From Roseiarcus sp963805295 (lineage in GTDB: Bacteria > Pseudomonadota > Alphaproteobacteria > Rhizobiales > Beijerinckiaceae): a stretch of DNA of 64,000 nt. Below the pieces are notes generated by a model. That model saw nothing but the letters and a program-made list of their open reading frames with translations, was not told the DNA's origin and searched no databases. The stretch's first letter is position 1, and each line of letters opens with the position of its first letter. Location: the NCBI GenBank assembly GCA_963805295.1, contig CAWDTW010000041.1, positions 1-64,000 of the forward strand, read 5' to 3'. The position numbers and the translations under genes were made by a program. This document shows, one piece after another, positions 38,601 through 47,728 of this stretch.

Positions 38601-40502
38601 TTGCCGATCCGAAGCCAGTCCGACATCGCCGCGATCGAAGCCATTTCGCTCTCGGAGCGGGCGCTGCCCGAGAGTTCCTATGCGGCTCTCGTCGACGCCT
38701 CGAAGCGGAGCCCCGACGCAGAGGCGCTTTCCTTCTTCCTGTCGGCCGACCGGCTCGACGAGGCGCATGTCTGGACCTACGCCGAGCTCGTCGCGGACGT
38801 GACGCGCGCGGCGAACCTCTTCGCCGCCCTCGGCGTCGCGGCCGACCGCCCTGTGGCCTACGTCCTGCCCAACCTTCCCGAGACCCACTTCGCGATCTGG
38901 GGCGGCGAAGCCGCCGGCGCAGCGCTCGCCATCAACCCGATGCTCGAACCGAGACAGGTCGCGGACATCATGCGCTTCGCCCGCGCTTCGATCCTCGTCA
39001 CGCTCGCTCCGGCTTTGAACCCCAGGGCGTGGTCGGCTCTCGCCGATGAGCTTGCCTCGCTGCCGGACCTGAGCGCGATCGCCTTCGTCGACATGGCCGA
39101 TTACCTCGACGGCGAGAAGCGAGGGGCCGCGCGCGCCTCGATTGAGGAGGCCGCGGCCGGCCCGCAGTTAAAGGCCGTCAACTTGCGCGAAGCGATGCGC
39201 GGGCACCCGTCCGACCGGCTGGTCCCGCCGCGAACGATAGAGGCCGGCGACATATCCTCCTATTTCTGCACCGGCGGAACGACGGGGGCGCCGAAGATTG
39301 CCGTGCGGACGCATCGGAGCGAGGTGTTCGACTCCTGGGCCGCTTCGAAGGCGACGGAGACCGATGGCCCGCCCGGGACCGTCCTCTGCGGCCTGCCCTT
39401 ATTCCACGTGAACGGTCAGCTCGTCACCGGACTTCAGCCGTGGATGCGCGGCGACCGTGTCGTCATCGCCACGCCCGAGGGCTATCGGGGAAAGAATGTC
39501 ATCGCCCGATTTTGGGAGATCGTATCGCGCTACCGCGTTACAACGTTCTCGGGCGTTCCGACCCTTTACGCAGCCCTGATGCAGACGCCGGTGGGCGACA
39601 GCGACATCTCCAGTCTCCGCTTCGCGATCTGCGGCGCCGCGCCGATGCCGGCGGCCCTCATCCGCGCATTCGAAGCAAAGACCGGAGTGAAGATTCTCGA
39701 GGGCTATGGCCTCACGGAAGGCGCCTGCGTTTCGTCGGTCAATCCGGCCGCCGGCGAGCGGCGCGCGGGCTCGATCGGCCTGCCCATCCCCTATCAGCGG
39801 ATGGAAGCCGTCGTGCTTGACGGCGACGGGCGCTTTCAGCGAGCAGCCGACGTCGACGAGGTCGGCGTCATCGCGATCAGCGGGCCCAATGTCTTCAAGG
39901 GCTATCTCGACCCCCGCCATAACGCCGGCGTCTGGATCGACATCGACGGCGAGCGCTGGCTCAACACCGGGGATCTCGGCCGACGCGACGCCAACGGTTA
40001 TTTCTGGCTCACCGGGCGCAAGAAAGAGCTGATCATTCGGGGAGGACACAATATCGATCCCCGGACCATCGAGGAGGCGCTGGCGAGCCATCCGGGCGTC
40101 GCCCTGGCTGCGGCGATCGGAAGTCCTGACGCCTACGCCGGCGAGATGCCTGTCGCCTACGTCCAGCCGAAGCCGGGCGCAACGGTCACCGAGCAGGAGC
40201 TTATGGAGCACGTCGCGCTGACCATTCCCGAACGGGCGGCGATCCCGAAGCGGATCAGGATCTCCCCGTCGCTGCCGCTGACGGCGGTGGGGAAACTGTT
40301 CAAGCCGGCGCTGGTCGAGCGCGAGGTCGAGGAAACCGTCCGCGCCGAGGCGGAGCGCGTCGGGGCGACGGTCATTTCCGTCACGGTCGATCGCGATCCC
40401 AACGTTGGCCTCAGGGCGATCGTCAGGGCTGCCGCAGGCGCGGAGAAGATGAAAGAGGCTCTCGACCGATACGCTTTCCGGTCAGAGGTGACTGAGGGAT
40501 GA
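38601..40502 (+). CDS. Acyl-CoA synthetase (AMP-forming)
   Basis: 633 residues from TTG 38601. The P-loop is YFCTGGTTGAPKIAVRTH, followed by EGYGLTEGACVSS, NTGDLGRRDANGYFWLTGRKKELIIRGGHNIDPRTIE and a C-terminal VGKLFKPAL with the catalytic Lys. It is an ANL-superfamily ligase of the fatty-acyl/aryl-acyl group and should activate a carboxylic acid as the CoA thioester. In this operon it may activate an aryl side chain or an aliphatic fragment released after ring cleavage. A TTG start gives a weaker translation signal than its neighbours. Confidence 0.88.
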   Translation: MPIRSQSDIAAIEAISLSERALPESSYAALVDASKRSPDAEALSFFLSADRLDEAHVWTYAELVADVTRAANLFAALGVAADRPVAYVLPNLPETHFAIWGGEAAGAALAINPMLEPRQVADIMRFARASILVTLAPALNPRAWSALADELASLPDLSAIAFVDMADYLDGEKRGAARASIEEAAAGPQLKAVNLREAMRGHPSDRLVPPRTIEAGDISSYFCTGGTTGAPKIAVRTHRSEVFDSWAASKATETDGPPGTVLCGLPLFHVNGQLVTGLQPWMRGDRVVIATPEGYRGKNVIARFWEIVSRYRVTTFSGVPTLYAALMQTPVGDSDISSLRFAICGAAPMPAALIRAFEAKTGVKILEGYGLTEGACVSSVNPAAGERRAGSIGLPIPYQRMEAVVLDGDGRFQRAADVDEVGVIAISGPNVFKGYLDPRHNAGVWIDIDGERWLNTGDLGRRDANGYFWLTGRKKELIIRGGHNIDPRTIEEALASHPGVALAAAIGSPDAYAGEMPVAYVQPKPGATVTEQELMEHVALTIPERAAIPKRIRISPSLPLTAVGKLFKPALVEREVEETVRAEAERVGATVISVTVDRDPNVGLRAIVRAAAGAEKMKEALDRYAFRSEVTEG

Positions 40503-40524
40503 CGGTCAACCGGAGGGATCCGGA

Positions 40525-41559
40525 ATGGTGAGCATGCCGACTCGCCTGGTTGCGATGTGCCTCGGCCCCGAAGCGGGGGGCGGCTTCGATATCCGTGAGG
40601 TCCCGCGTCGCAAACCTGGACCGGATGAGGTCGAGATTGCGGTCGAGGCCGCTTCGGTGAATCCGATCGACGTAAGGCGCGCCGCAGGCTACGGCCGGCG
40701 ACTGCTGTCTTTCATGGGAGCGTCGCGGTTTCCGATGGCGCTCGGCAATGATTTCGCGGGCGCGGTCGTCGCCGTGGGCTCGGGACGGGCGTCGGCCTTC
40801 GCGATCGGAGAACGCGTCTACGGAGTGAAACCTGTTTCGAACGACGGGACGCACGCCTCGCATGTGCTGGCGGAGGCCGCCACCGTGTGCAAGGCGCCGG
40901 CGAACCGGGAGCTTCAGGACCTCGCCGTCTTGCCCTACAGCTTCGTCGCGATGTGGCTGGCTGCGGCGGGGGCTGGGATCACGCGTCAGGTCGCCGAGGG
41001 AAAAAAGATCCTTGTCCATGGCGCTGCCGGCGGCTTGGGAAGATTGGCCTTGCAGACGCTCTCTGCTTGGGGAGCTCAGGTGACCGCGGTCGCCAAGGCG
41101 GCGGACTTGTCCGACTGTCTCCAAGCCGGCGCCGTGGAAGCCGTCGACCGCGATGACAATCCGTTCGCGAATTTGAGCGGCCGGTTCGACGCGACGCTCA
41201 ACTTCGCCGCTTGGGACGATGAGTCGAAGTTGCTCTCGTGCCTGCGAGAGGGCGCGCTGGGTCAGGCGACCACCGTCCATCCTTTGGTGCAAAGCTTCGA
41301 CGAGAGGGGTTGGATCGGCGGCGCCCTTGCCGTTATCCGACAAAAGCGGAAGACGCGCGCCGCTTTGCCCAGAGGAGCGCGCAATCACGCGTGGATCCTG
41401 TTTCGACCGGAAACCGAAGCGCTTTCGGAAATGGCGCGGCTCGTCGAGCTCGGTCGGCTCTCTCTTCCGATCGGAATCCGGACGCCTCTTCGCGACGCGC
41501 CCAAAGCCTTCGACCACGTGCGTCGCCACGCTCCGGGAAGAGCGCTGCTGATCCCTTGA
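40525..41559 (+). CDS. MDR-superfamily NAD(P)H oxidoreductase (quinone reductase type)
   Basis: 344 residues. The N-terminal GroES-like domain (VNPIDVRRAAGYGRR, LGNDFAGAVVAVGSG) is followed by the Rossmann domain with HGAAGGLGRLALQTL. There are no zinc-binding Cys residues, so it belongs to the zinc-free quinone oxidoreductase/enoyl reductase branch. It reduces an unsaturated bond or a quinone with NAD(P)H. It follows the ligase by 22 bases and closes the aromatic operon, possibly reducing an unsaturated intermediate. Confidence 0.85.
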   Translation: MVSMPTRLVAMCLGPEAGGGFDIREVPRRKPGPDEVEIAVEAASVNPIDVRRAAGYGRRLLSFMGASRFPMALGNDFAGAVVAVGSGRASAFAIGERVYGVKPVSNDGTHASHVLAEAATVCKAPANRELQDLAVLPYSFVAMWLAAAGAGITRQVAEGKKILVHGAAGGLGRLALQTLSAWGAQVTAVAKAADLSDCLQAGAVEAVDRDDNPFANLSGRFDATLNFAAWDDESKLLSCLREGALGQATTVHPLVQSFDERGWIGGALAVIRQKRKTRAALPRGARNHAWILFRPETEALSEMARLVELGRLSLPIGIRTPLRDAPKAFDHVRRHAPGRALLIP

Positions 41560-41643
41560 TCTGTGGACCATCGGCGACGGTTCCGGCGAGGGCGCGAACG
41601 CGTTCGACGTGGAAGCGCAGTTTCCCTGAGCCGCCGCCGACGG

Positions 41644-42907
41644 CTACACCGCCCGCAGCAGCACGTGCTTCTTGCGGCCGAGCGAGAGCTTCACCACGCC
41701 GCCCGCCTGCAACGCCTCTCGGGTGATGAGCGCCTTTTCATCGCCGAGCGCCGCGTCGTTGACCCGGAGGCCCCCGCCGCGGATCTGGCGGCGCGCTTCG
41801 CCGGTCGAGGCGACGAGGCCGGCGCGGACGAAGGCGTTGAGAGCGCCGAGCCCCGCGTCGAACTCGGCGCCGGGAACGTCGACCGTCGGCAGGCTCTCGG
41901 CGAGCGCGCCTTCCTCGAAGGTTTTCCGCGCCGTTTCGGCGGCGGCCTCCGCCGCCTCGCGCCCGTGCAGAAGCGCAGTGGCCTCGTTGGCGAGCGCCTT
42001 CTTCGCCTCGTTGATCTCGGCCCCGGACAGGCTCTCGAGACGCCGGATTTCTTCCAGCGGCAGCAGGGTGAAGAGTTTTAGGAACCGTCCGACGTCAGAA
42101 TCCTCGGTGTTGCGCCAGAACTGCCAGTAGTCGTAAGGGCCGAGCATCGAGGCGTCGAGCCACACTGCGCCGGCGGCGGTCTTGCCCATCTTGGCGCCCG
42201 AGGCCAGGGTGATGAGCTCGGAGGTCAGCGCATAGAACTGCTCGAGCCCCATCCGCCGGCCGAGATCGAGGCCGGTGACGATGTTGCCCCACTGGTCCGA
42301 GCCGCCCATCTGCAGCGTCACGCCGTAGCGCTTATGGAGCTCGGTGAAGTCGTAGGCCTGAAGGCACATGTAGTTGAATTCGAGGAAGGTCAGCTCGTGC
42401 TCGCGCTCGAGCCGGAGTTTGACCGAGTCCATCGCCAGCATGCGGTTGACCGAAAAATGCCGGCCGACCTCGCGCAGGAAGTCGAAGTAGTTGAGTTTTG
42501 CCAGCCAGTCGGCGTTGTCGGGCATGATCGCGTCGTGTTTGCCATCGCCGAAGCGGATGAAACGCGTGAACGCCTTGCGGATGCCGGCCTTGTTGGCCTC
42601 GATCGCGTCCACCGTCAGCAGCTTGCGGCTTTCGTCCTTGCCGGACGGATCGCCGACCATGGTCGTGCCGCCGCCCATCAGCGCCACCGGCTTGCCGCCG
42701 GTCTCCTGAAGCCAGTGCAGCATCATGATCTGCACCAGCGAGCCGACGTGCAGCGAGGGGGCCGTCGCGTCGAAGCCGATGTAGCCCGACGAGCGACCCC
42801 GAGCGCGCCTTGTCGTCGAGCCCCGGAAGATCGGAGCACTGATGGATAAAGCCGCGCTCCTGCATGACGCGCAGGAAATCGGATCGGGGCTGGAACGCGT
42901 CGGTCAC
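41644..42907 (-). CDS. tyrS: Tyrosine-tRNA ligase (frameshifted in this sequence)
   Basis: About 420 residues in two frames: MTDAFQPRSDFLRVMQERGFIHQCSDLPGLD from ATG 42907, then GYIGFDATAPSLHVGSLVQIMML after a shift near 42795. HVGS is the HIGH motif, LGPYDYWQFWRN and QMGGSDQWGNIVTGLDL are tyrosine and tRNA motifs, SGAKMGKTAAGAVWL is the KMSKS loop, and the C-terminal S4 domain is RRQIRGGGLRVND…. It charges tRNA-Tyr and no other copy is in the window. As the gene is normally essential, the frameshift is almost certainly a sequence error, which is the main evidence that other shifts here may be errors too. Confidence 0.95.
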
Positions 42908-43051
42908 GCCTTTGTGTCCTTACGGAAAAATCGTGGGCCCGTGCTTTAGGGAAGCACCGGGCCGAGCGCAACCCGGCGCGCGGGGCGGGGGCGGAACCCA
43001 AACCCGGGCTCGATTGTTCTTTTGGGCGCGGGCGGGTCGGCGACGGATGAA

Positions 43052-43713
43052 TTATGAAAATGACCTACGTCGTCGAGCCTGGATTCCCGCGCAGCCAACA
43101 GCCAGCAATGCCAGCCCTCCGAATGTCATCAAACTCGGAAGGTGAAAGGGGATGTCGCGCCAATGCGGTTGAATTCTCTCTGCCGTGTTGAACGGCTCGT
43201 CGCTATAGCGACACATGACGAGGGAAGCGTTGTTGTCTAACATCTCGCGCTCGATTTTGGCGATGAGCGTGCGGACGGCCATTCGATCTCCCGGCATTGT
43301 CTGCAAGTGCATGAGGAGCGCCCGCGTCGCCGCCAGATAGGCGTGAGAGCATTCGTTGAACGGGCTGTTCTCGTCTTCCACGCTTCCGGGAACCATTCCC
43401 CACATGCAGTCGAAGAACTGGAGATTGATGAACCCCTCAAGCCGCCTCATGGTTGGATCGGTGGGAAATTTGCCGAGCGGCAAGATCGAGAATTGTCGAA
43501 CGATTGGCGGCGATCACCGCCATCTGCCCGTGCGAAAGGTTAGGAATGGAGATTGAGTTCCTCCGGGGCTTGGCGACCTGTGGCCTCGCGGTGCGCCCAG
43601 ACTTGCGTGGGAAGCGCGGCGAACAAGACGAATGCCGCAAACGATAGACAAAGGCCCAGAAGACGCCAGGCTTCCCGCCGATCGCGCGCGCCGATGGATT
43701 GCGTTGCGATCAT
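43052..43713 (-). CDS. Unknown exported/membrane protein downstream of cbtBA (two frameshifts)
   Basis: Three frames join into about 215 residues. From ATG 43713 (MIATQSIGARDRREAWRLLG), a hydrophobic N-terminal helix (CLSFAAFVLFAALPTQVWA) serves as signal or anchor. After breaks near 43545 and 43450 comes NLSHGQMAVIAANRSTILDLAARQ, then FPTDPTMRRLEGFINLQFFDCMWGMVPG, SAFNECSHAYLAATRALLMHLQ-like helical text and a C-terminal helix (LPSLMTFGGLALLAVGCAG). I recognise no family. Its start overlaps the stop of the histidine phosphatase gene (ATGA), so it is the last gene of the riboswitch-controlled cobalt operon and may assist metal uptake in the periplasm. Confidence 0.6.
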
Positions 43714-44293
43714 GATTCGGTCGGCTCCGCGTTCATCGCGCCGATCGAGACCAACGTCCAGCGGCCGTTGTTGCCGTTGAGGCGCGTGATGGAAAGCGGC
43801 GCGACATCGATGCGCCAGAACGAACGAGGCTCCGCCTCGATGGCGTGAACGATAGCAGCGCGGATCACCGACGCATGGGTGACGGCTACAATCCCCCCCG
43901 ACGTGGCTTGCAGTGCTTCGAGCCAGGCCGAAACCCGCGTCATCAGCGCGAGCATTGATTCTCCTCCGTGCGGAGCCACACCCGGAATTTGCAGCCATTC
44001 GGCGATCGCGTCGGGTTCCTGGGCCTGGACCTCATCAAGGGAGCGCCCGGTCCATCTCCCGTAGTCGCATTCTCTGAGCATCGGCTCGACAGTGGCGTCG
44101 AATTAAGGGCGGCGGCGGTTTCGGTCGCCCGCAGCGCAGGGCTCGTCAAATATCGATCCGCGTGGAGCGTGCGATACGAGGAAGAGGCGAGCTTTCGCCG
44201 CCCCTGAGGTTCGAGCGGCTCGTCGGACGGGAATGCCGACGTTCGAACCGCCGATGTCAATGCATGGCAAATCAGCTTGAGGCGGGTCGTCAT
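43710..44293 (-). CDS. Histidine phosphatase-family protein (frameshifted)
   Basis: About 194 residues. The first frame from ATG 44293 (MTTRLKLICHALTSAVRT) carries the motif where family members have RHG; here it is CHA, so the Arg is Cys. The second frame, after a break near 44105, has MLRECDYGRWTGRSLDEVQAQEPD, GGESMLALMTRVSAWLEAL and VAVTHASVIRAAIVHAI, the second His of the pocket. The replaced Arg weakens the case for a normal phosphatase. Position after cbtBA suggests a role like CobC (alpha-ribazole phosphatase) or an uptake accessory. Confidence 0.75.
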
Positions 44294-44346
44294 CCCTTGG
44301 CCCCATCGCCACGCATGGCGCGAGTCTCGACAGGCGGGCGCGTGGC

Positions 44347-45138
44347 CTAAAGCCCCGCCGTCTTGAGCCGCAAGCCGCTCCCGCTCGTCTTGGCCGCTCG
44401 TTCCGTCAGCGCGCCGAACCCGAGCCCGATCGTCGTCCACATGATCGCTTGCGCTCCTAGGGACGCCATTCTGAATTGCCACAGCACGACGGCAGGGAAG
44501 CCCTCGGGCACTTCGTTGACATTCGGCAGCGCAAGCGCCACCGCGACGACAATGACCAGATAGGCGGCAGCGGCGATGATTGCTGCGTTCCAACCCCCAT
44601 ATTGCGACACCAGGCGATTGCGCAGCATCCACGCAGCAACCATGGCGGCGAGGGAAATCGCGATCATCGCAAAATATAGCTCCGTCCGCGTCGTGATCGT
44701 TTCCGGATCGCCAACCGACGGCGGGTTGGCCGGATATTTCAGGTTGGGAATCACATAGACGGCGACAATGCCAGAAAGCGCCAGCAGAGCGGTCGTGGTT
44801 CTCGGGCCGAAGCCGCCCATGCGCCCGTAGCAGAGGGCGAACACCAGCGCGAAGAGCCCTCCGAACGCGGTGTTGTAAACAGTGACGCCCGTGAACAAGC
44901 CGATGCCGGCTTGAACCGGCCGGCTCACCAACTCGGGTTGGGGCTCTTCCTTCGGCATGGACATGCCTTTGGCAACGGCCTCGTCCGCCTTCGCCTTAAC
45001 CTTCGCCTCGTCCATCGCGGTTTCGAATGCGATGGCGCGGTCGACCGCCGGCTCGCCGACAATCTTCAAAAAGCCAAACGACAACAGTCCCGCGAAGATG
45101 CCAATCAGCATCCCGCGCATCAGCAGGGTTCCAACCAT
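44347..45138 (-). CDS. cbtA: Cobalt transporter subunit CbtA
   Basis: 263 residues with five to six membrane helices (LLMRGMLIGIFAGLLSFGFLKIVGEP, GLFTGVTVYNTAFGGLFALVFALCYGRMG, TALLALSGIVAVYVIPNLKYPANPPSVGDPETI and others). The IPNLKYPANPPSVGDPETI signature is characteristic of CbtA, a predicted B12-regulated cobalt transporter subunit. It partners with CbtB, encoded 119 bases upstream in the same operon. Confidence 0.92.
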   Translation of the reverse strand: MVGTLLMRGMLIGIFAGLLSFGFLKIVGEPAVDRAIAFETAMDEAKVKAKADEAVAKGMSMPKEEPQPELVSRPVQAGIGLFTGVTVYNTAFGGLFALVFALCYGRMGGFGPRTTTALLALSGIVAVYVIPNLKYPANPPSVGDPETITTRTELYFAMIAISLAAMVAAWMLRNRLVSQYGGWNAAIIAAAAYLVIVVAVALALPNVNEVPEGFPAVVLWQFRMASLGAQAIMWTTIGLGFGALTERAAKTSGSGLRLKTAGL

Positions 45139-45257
45139 GGCAGTGCGTCCTACACGAGGAATGCAAATTCATGTCCGATCGTTCGGCGATCCCGAAACGA
45201 TGAATCCGCCTCTGAATTCCGAAAAATGCGTCGATCGGCGATACGGCCGACGTGCGT

Positions 45258-45467
45258 CTAATGGCAGGGGAAACCGAGAAGGTGACGCCCGTCATGCACG
45301 AACTCGTGCACGTACATGCCTTTAAAAATCGAAATCGCGCCTTCTTCAGCCCCGACGAAATAGACCGCGAGCATAAGAATCAGGCCACCGAAAATGACCC
45401 AGGGAAGGGCTTCGCGAACTGGGATTGCAACGGGTTGGGTAGTTGGCGCAAAGGTTGTGGCGAGCAT
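45258..45467 (-). CDS. cbtB: Cobalt transporter subunit CbtB
   Basis: 69 residues. One membrane helix (LPWVIFGGLILMLAVYFVGAEEGA) and a C-terminal His-rich tail, GMYVHEFVHDGRHLLGFPCH, that is the CbtB hallmark and probably binds the metal outside the membrane. It is the first gene after the cobalamin riboswitch. Confidence 0.93.
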   Translation of the reverse strand: MLATTFAPTTQPVAIPVREALPWVIFGGLILMLAVYFVGAEEGAISIFKGMYVHEFVHDGRHLLGFPCH

Positions 45468-45514
45468 CGCTGAAACTCCTGGGAATTCGCGTCCCGTTCG
45501 AGGTGTGCCTTATT

Positions 45515-45720
45515 ACGAAGGGGGTCTGACTCACGACACGACGCCTAGGCGAGCGAATCGATCACAGTGGCGCGACCGTCCCGGAATTGCACCGGCTTCC
45601 GTCCTCGTAATTGTGCATAGTTCAGCATATAGGGGCGGAAGGGGTTGTCAATCGGGTGCCCGCGGTTCATCAGACCACTCCCTCATCGCAAGGAATTCCG
45701 AACCGTTTCAGGTTTGATGC
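45515..45720 (-). promoter_or_regulatory. Cobalamin riboswitch upstream of cbtB
   Basis: On the minus strand the core reads GGAAGCCGGTGCAATTCCGG, then CGCCACTGTGA and, further on, GTGAGTCAGACCCCC, the three conserved blocks of the cobalamin aptamer (junction, kissing-loop region and B12 box). Only the core (about 45517-45625) is certain; the 5' limit is set by eye. B12 binding should shut off cbtBA when cobalamin is plentiful. Confidence 0.88.
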
Positions 45721-45931
45721 GATGGCGGCCCCTAGTGTAGTGAATCTAACGCAAAGCGCCCTGTCGGGACTCTGAAACCTACGACTTCCCGGTCGCCGCG
45801 TGGGGTCGAAGCGTTAAAGACACAACACTAGTTCAAGTGCGTTGTCCGGTCGCAGCGCGACAGAATCCGTCGAATAGGCTAACAGACCCGCGGCCGGGTG
45901 CCCGGCCCAAAGAATCTGGGTTTTAGCCGCA
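45721..45931. other. Intergenic region between the riboswitch and thiL
   Basis: Divergent promoter region for the cobalt operon (minus) and thiL (plus). No other gene is visible. No TPP riboswitch can be recognised upstream of thiL. Confidence 0.4.
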
Positions 45932-46913
45932 GTGTCCTCCCGTCCGGGCGAAGACGAACTCATCGCGCGCTTTTTCGCGCCGCTCGCGGGTCCTGCGGGC
46001 CTCGGTCTTCGCGACGACGCCGCGCTTCTGAAGCCCCCGCCCGGCGACGACCTGGTGCTGACCACCGACGCGCTGGTCGCGGGCGTGCATTTTTTCGCCG
46101 ACGATCCGCCTGACGCGATCGCGAAGAAGGCGCTCAGGGTGAACCTCTCCGATCTCGCCGCCAAGGGCGCGCGGCCGCTCGGCTTTCTCCTGTCGCTCGC
46201 GCTGCCCCGCGACTGGCGCGAGGACTGGCTGAACGCCTTCGCCGCCGGCCTCGGCGCCGACGCTTCCGCCTATGGTTGTGCGCTCGCCGGCGGCGACACG
46301 GTCGCGACGCCCGGGCCCTTGACGCTGTCGGTGACGGCCTTCGGCGCCGTGTCGGCGGGTCGGATGGTCCTGCGTTCGGGCGTCAGGCCCGGCGACCGGC
46401 TCTATGTCACCGGCACGATCGGCGACGCGGCGATCGGCCTCATGATCCGGCGCGGGCGCGGCCCCGACATCCCGCAATCCCGATCGGGACTTCCTGCTCG
46501 AGCGCTACCTTACGCCCCAGCCGCGCGTCGCGCTTGCGGCGGCGATGGCGGCGCACGCGCATGGCGGCATGGACGTCTCCGACGGCTTCGTCGGCGATCT
46601 GACCAAGATGCTCGCCGTCTCCGGCGTCAGCGCCCGCGTGCCGATCTATCGCCTGCCGCTGTCGCTCCCCGCGCGGGCGGCGATCGCCGCCAATCCGGAC
46701 CTGTTCGCGGTTGCCGCGACCGGCGGCGACGACTATGAACTCCTCGCCTCGATCGCGCCCGAATCCGCGCCCGCCTTCGAGGCGGAAGCCGCCGCCGCGG
46801 GCGTGCCGGTCGCCTTCGTCTGCGAGGCGGTCGCGGGCTACGCTCCGCCGCGCTTCGTCGGACCCGACGGCGGCGCGGTTGCGTTTCGGCGCGGCTCGTA
46901 CAGCCATTTCTGA
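45932..46913 (+). CDS. thiL: Thiamine-monophosphate kinase (frameshifted in this sequence)
   Basis: About 327 residues from GTG 45932 (MSSRPGEDELIARFFAPLAG). GLRDDAALLKPP, LTTDALVAGVHFFADD and ALRVNLSDLAAKGARPLGFLLSLALP are the Mg-ATP binding motifs of the AIR-synthase/ThiL fold, and LAGGDTVATPGPLTLSVTAFG follows. The frame is lost near 46485 and picked up as RDFLLERYLTPQPRVALAAAMAAHAHGGMDVSDGFVGDL…GGDDYELL. It phosphorylates thiamine monophosphate to the active diphosphate. As a core enzyme, its frameshift is probably a sequence error. Confidence 0.93.
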
Positions 46914-46924
46914 AGGACGATTGG

Positions 46925-47728
46925 ATGAAAGACGCCGATCCCACCCAGATGCGCCTGCTCGCGGCGCAAGCGATCGCGCGCGAGGCCGGAGCGCTGGCGC
47001 GCCGCCGCTTTCTCGATTCCTCGTTCAAGGTCGGCTTCAAGGGGCCGCAGGACTATCTGACCGAGGTCGACAGCGAGACCGAAGAGCTGATTTCCTCGCG
47101 CCTGCATGACGCCTTCCCGCGCGACGGCTTCATCGGCGAGGAGACGGCGGGGCGCCCTGCGCGCGAGGGCGGGGCGGTATGGGTCGTCGATCCGATCGAC
47201 GGCACCTCGAATTTCGCCCGCGGCGTCGCGCATTTCTGCGTCTCGATCGCCTGCGTCGCGGGCGGCAGGGTCGAGGTCGGCGCGATCTACGACCCGATGC
47301 GCGACGAGCTCTTCTCCGCCCGGCGGGGCGGCGGGGCGCGGCTCAACGGCGCTGCGATCAAGCCGTCCGAGGCGACCGCGCTCGCCAATTCGACGGTCGA
47401 GGTCGGCTGGAACATGCGCGCAGGGGTCGCGAAATATCTCGATCTCGTGCGGCGCGTCGCGCTCTGGGGCGCCGCGCCCTTCCGCACCGGTTCGGGCGCG
47501 CTCGGCATCGCCTATGTCGCGGCGGGACGGCGCGACGGCTATGTCGAATGCCATGTCAACGCATGGGACTGCCTGGCCGCGATCCTCATCGTCCATGAAG
47601 CGGGCGGCTACGTCAGCGATTTCCTGAGCGGGGAGGGGCTCACCAAGGGCAATCCGCTGATCGCCTGCGCGCCGGGCGTCAAGGACGCGCTGATCTCGGC
47701 CGCGGCGATCGAGGGGATCGCGCTTTGA
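46925..47728 (+). CDS. Inositol monophosphatase-family protein
   Basis: 267 residues. GEETAG carries the metal Glu, WVVDPIDGTSNFARG is the double-Asp metal motif and WDCLAAILIVHEAGGYVSDF carries the C-terminal metal Asp. These are the complete IMPase signatures, so it should hydrolyse a sugar phosphate or nucleotide phosphate. Its stop overlaps the next start (TTGA). It follows thiL by 11 bases, so thiL, this gene and the epimerase likely form one operon. Confidence 0.9.
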   Translation: MKDADPTQMRLLAAQAIAREAGALARRRFLDSSFKVGFKGPQDYLTEVDSETEELISSRLHDAFPRDGFIGEETAGRPAREGGAVWVVDPIDGTSNFARGVAHFCVSIACVAGGRVEVGAIYDPMRDELFSARRGGGARLNGAAIKPSEATALANSTVEVGWNMRAGVAKYLDLVRRVALWGAAPFRTGSGALGIAYVAAGRRDGYVECHVNAWDCLAAILIVHEAGGYVSDFLSGEGLTKGNPLIACAPGVKDALISAAAIEGIAL

